A stretch of DNA of 64,000 bases, from NCBI RefSeq assembly GCF_036373705.1, contig NC_089864.1, forward strand, positions 11,362,001 through 11,426,000, written 5' to 3'. The position numbers were made by a program, and so were the translations under genes. The stretch's first letter is position 1. Each line of letters begins with the position of its first letter. Shown here piece by piece: positions 60,465-64,000 of this stretch. The DNA is from Amia ocellicauda (Eukaryota > Chordata > Actinopteri > Amiiformes > Amiidae). The notes below the pieces were generated by a model. That model was not told where the DNA came from and did no database searches. It saw only the letters and a list, made by a program, of their open reading frames with translations.

Positions 60465-63400
60465 GTAAGTCCAGTATTTTTTTGTTTTTTCCTGTCATGT
60501 GTGTGATGTGCAACCTTATGTAAAGCAGATGCATGTGCGGTGTGTTGACAAGGTTGGATTAGCGCTGGATGGGATGGCTATGAGACTTTTGCCACCCAGT
60601 TTATGTGGAGTTGAAAGGCTTGGACAAGTGTTTGCGTGCAGCTCTGCTTCTGAGGAAAGTCCACATTGCAGCCACTGAAGTTGGCTGAGGGTGAACTATC
60701 TACAGGTGTGACCTCTCTGGGAGCTGGGGTTCCTGTCAGTTTGAGCATGTGAGGAAGTGCAGGGAGGTCTTGAACTTGATGATAGAGGGGTTATGCCTGT
60801 TTTACTGCCATGCATTTTAGGAGAAAACAGTTCTCTAACCCTAATTCTTTTTTAAGCATCCCTTATTTTTTAGGAGGACATTTTGCTGATTTATGTAAAA
60901 AAAAGTCACAGTAGTTTGCAGCATCTGTTCCAACCATGTTTTTTCTCAGAAGAGAATTTGTGGTTGTGCCTTTTGTAGGAAAAGGACTGTAGTCAAAGGA
61001 GAAGGCTAGAGGGACGCAATCCAGACTCGTATCTGTCATTTGTAAGAGTAGCAGAAGACAGTTTCATTTGGCTCAAAAGGAGGAGGTGTGATTATATGGC
61101 TTAATGTGGGCAAGCTTGTCTATCTGACTGGCCAAATTGCGAACCACTGTATTTTTTTTATAATTGTGTGGTTGTTTTATTTAAATTATAGCTGTTAAAG
61201 GTTCTAAGTTTGGATTGATATGTATTTATAAACCGATTGATCCATAATATGAGCATGTTCATATCTATTGGTCTGTCTATCTAAGCCTATAGATCCCTGA
61301 GCTGCTGTAGGTAGAGGCTTAATATTTGTGCCGTTTGCCAGTTGTACTGATTACATTTTCCTGAAAATAGATTGCAGAGCGATCTGCTTATGTCTTGTGT
61401 GGTTTCAAGTGGGTAGGTGTGTATTTGATGTTATTTGTGTACATTTATGTTTAAAAGAAGCACACAAAACAATGCTTGTTTATTTCTGTTATGAGCTTAA
61501 TGATTCATTTTTTGCATTCATGTTTTATTTTATGAGAAGGCTGCCAATTGGATTCATAGATAGGCCAGTGTATAATTTAAATCGTTGCTGCTCTATGTGT
61601 GTACATGTATACATACATATACTAAATTCTAAACAGCCCTGTTTTGTGAAACTGCCCAAATAAGCATTTGATAGTGTACAGTGCTGAAGTTTTACAATGT
61701 GCTGCACAGGCTCTGGTGAACTATGTTTCCCTCCAAAATGCGTGTACTCTTCACCCAGCTTCTGGTGGGTTTAGTTGACCATGTGTTTGTGCGTTTCCTC
61801 AGAGCTGATGGTAAACAGTAGTACTGAAGCTTACCGGCCTACATCCTAGCAGCCATGTGATCCTCAATTTTCTATCCATAATGCAAAGATATACATTTCA
61901 GAGAAGCTCATTGTTTATTATTATTACTTTTTTTATATCAATATGCATGTTTTAGTGGTGGTATTTATGCACTTAAATGATAACTGCACTGGTTAAAAAA
62001 TAATAATGGAAATAATGAAAAATAATGGAAAATATGAAAATACTTTGTGGCAAGATATGTCAAATTCTATCATTGTCTTTTTACCATCCCTCTTAATCAA
62101 TGTGTTAAATCCACATATTTAAAGTGTTGTCGCTCACTGGTAGTATGTATAGGAATAATGAGTTTCACTTTGTGGAAACTGTCTGCACTTTAGGCACATT
62201 TTCTGGTGCCCTAGGATAAAAAAAAAACAATAGCTAAGAGAGAAGGGCGTAGCGGCTTCATCAATGTGATAACTGACCTAACTTAACTCAAGCAGTACAG
62301 ACTGGCAGTGCCCATTTAATGTGTTGGGGTTATTTTGTTACTTGCTGTACTCTGAATAGCTGCCTCCAGAAAGCCATCTGCACTGTGCCCTTCTCCTTTA
62401 ATAATATGGTTTCAAATGCCAGGCTAAGGTTTTAAACTTTTTCATATACTTTTGGAAATAATTAAATATACTCTCGTTTAATTTTGTTCCCCTTGCTTTT
62501 TAAAATGTTATTTACTTGTATTGTGCTGCTGTTAAGTTGTTTTCTTCAAAGCATTTTAATTTTATCAACACATAACTAAAGTGTCTCCATTTGGTATACT
62601 ATTCCTATATGTATTGATTTTTGGAAAGTGTATAAGGGAAAATATTTTAGCACTAATTTATCCTTTCAAGCAATTTGCCAGGAATATACATGCTTTCTGT
62701 GATGACATATTTGGGTACTTCAGAAACTGCATCTTATGTTTCTATGTTGGGATTGATGATGTACCACTTGTTACACTTGAACTCCTGGATGTTCGTCTTA
62801 TTCACAGAAGAGTGATTGGATGTTGAGCAGTTACACACTTACTGTTCCAGTTAGCTTTTAAGGTATTAATTAATTTGCTCTACCTTTCTTGGTTATTGGA
62901 CAGATTTAAATGTGAAATTCCTTTGCCTAAATTCAACTGATGTTGCTCAGAAGCTGTGAAGTGCGGTAATCCTAGATTCTCATGTGCTGCAGAAAAAATC
63001 ATTTCAATTTGAATTAGTGATTTTGTCCAGATCTGCCAGTTGCTTCTCAAATGCAAGACCAAGTCGAGAGGAGGAAAGAGAACTCTTTGTGCCCCAATAG
63101 GGTTGTTTTCTGCTCTGCTCTTTTGTGTGACTTTTTCAGTTTACCCAAAATGGGGAAGTTAAAGTGAGGCAGGTCAGAGCCACACTATCAGGGAATTAAA
63201 GTGAGGCAGGGCAGAGCCACACAACCACTGACTGCTTTAATTTAATTATGGTCTTCAAAACAAGCCACAAATGTTATGTGCTGCCTGCATTATATTGAGT
63301 TCTGTATTAAAATGTATACAATACATTTGTGGAAAAAGTGCCCACCCCGTTTTGTATTAACAAATCTTAAAAGTATCAACGGTGGTATTGCATGACTCCT

Positions 63401-64000
63401 GAAGTTATGTGCATTGACGTTTTGAACCAGTGTGTAGCTGATTTGTTGGGGAATATTATTATATGGAAATGCATTCACTCATGCTTGAACTGTTTTGTTC
63501 AATTTTACATGAAAATAAATACATTGACCAATGTTTATGTGATATCACTGAAGTGATAAGTGTTTATCTGTTTTATTTTTTATTTTTTATTGGACTTGTT
63601 CAGGACTTTACCTTAATCTTCCATAAACTTCTGACAAGCAATTACCATTCACCAGAGACTTTGTTGTACTTAAGTTGCTATCATCAACTCTGCTGCTCTG
63701 GTGGAGATTAGAAAAACACGGGGAGGTCTCCTAACCTTGTCTTTCCCGATTTTAATTGTGCAAAGTTTGTGGAGGTGGATTAGGCCTGCATGCAGTACTG
63801 TTGATGTCTGAGCAAGTCTGTGTTCGGCATAAGCACATAACACTACGCTCCTCATTTGCAGTTCATTTTTGTGGAAAATTGATTGATAAAATGCTTTCTG
63901 AAGGTGTCCAATGAAAGTTAATTTTGTAGCAGATGTAAGCGCTGTGAAGCTCTCTTCTGTTGTGGGCTGCATTTCCCCCCCATTCTCAAGAAATCCTGTG
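60465..64000. other. arid2 intron 3 (continues past the window)
   Basis: AT-rich, no exon recognised. Contains a two-copy direct repeat at 63159-63222. Confidence 0.65.
63159..63222. repeat. two-copy direct repeat, 27 bp, period 37
   Basis: Copies at 63159-63185 and 63196-63222 starting ttaaagtgaggcag differ at one base. Confidence 0.9.

Noticed and set aside
60465..64000. Further arid2 exons
   Set aside because: No segment encoding the expected continuation after QYYLR was found. The remaining open frames look random.
1..64000. CRISPR arrays, bacterial-type operons, tRNA or rRNA genes
   Set aside because: No regularly spaced direct repeats, no operon structure and no recognisable structural RNA. 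The DNA is intron-rich vertebrate sequence.

Overview
The window is vertebrate nuclear DNA, almost certainly from a ray-finned fish. Three conserved protein-coding genes lie in the order dbx2 (minus) - ano6 (plus) - arid2 (plus, first three coding exons only), which is the order I recall for DBX2-ANO6-ARID2 on human chromosome 12. Introns are long, and the repeats are Tc1-like elements, hAT elements, L2 and a CR1-type LINE, a mix usual in fish. I cannot name the species. The CR1-type tail leans slightly towards a non-teleost or early-branching lineage, but that is a weak inference.

Layout. 1-9200: dbx2, four coding exons read right to left (8912-8603, 4895-4800, 1150-963, 722-429), all in phase and giving 295 residues with a complete homeodomain. 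A decayed Tc1 fragment lies in its second intron. 9200-17760: intergenic, with microsatellites, a 302-bp hAT MITE with an exact 8-bp target duplication (14108-14409), a dead Tc1 element (15861-17212) and a LINE 3' fragment (17250-17745). 17760-48760: ano6. Twenty coding exons (18056-47966) join in phase to 907 residues, and all six expected calcium-ligand positions are present. Its introns carry an hAT element (27448-28274), a second Tc1 family (30205-31748), an unclassified terminal-inverted-repeat element 40 bp from exon 16 (42145-43349), a 155-bp fold-back (43614-43767) and a second copy of the first Tc1 family (44674-46248). 48760-57200: intergenic, holding a four-layer nest of transposable elements (51597-55489). 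57240-64000: a CpG-rich island, then arid2 exons 1-3 and the start of its third intron.

The three genes do not form an operon or pathway. Dbx2 is a neural-tube homeodomain repressor, Ano6 is a calcium-activated lipid scramblase and channel, and Arid2 is a subunit of the PBAF chromatin remodeller. Their linkage is conserved synteny.

I found no new protein-coding system. The most informative non-gene signal is the nested transposon structure at 51.6-55.5 kb, where target-site duplications and terminal repeats let the order of insertions be read. The hAT, Tc1 and fold-back elements elsewhere come next. All exon borders were placed by eye from splice signals, reading phase and remembered family sequence. 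No alignment or transcript data were available.
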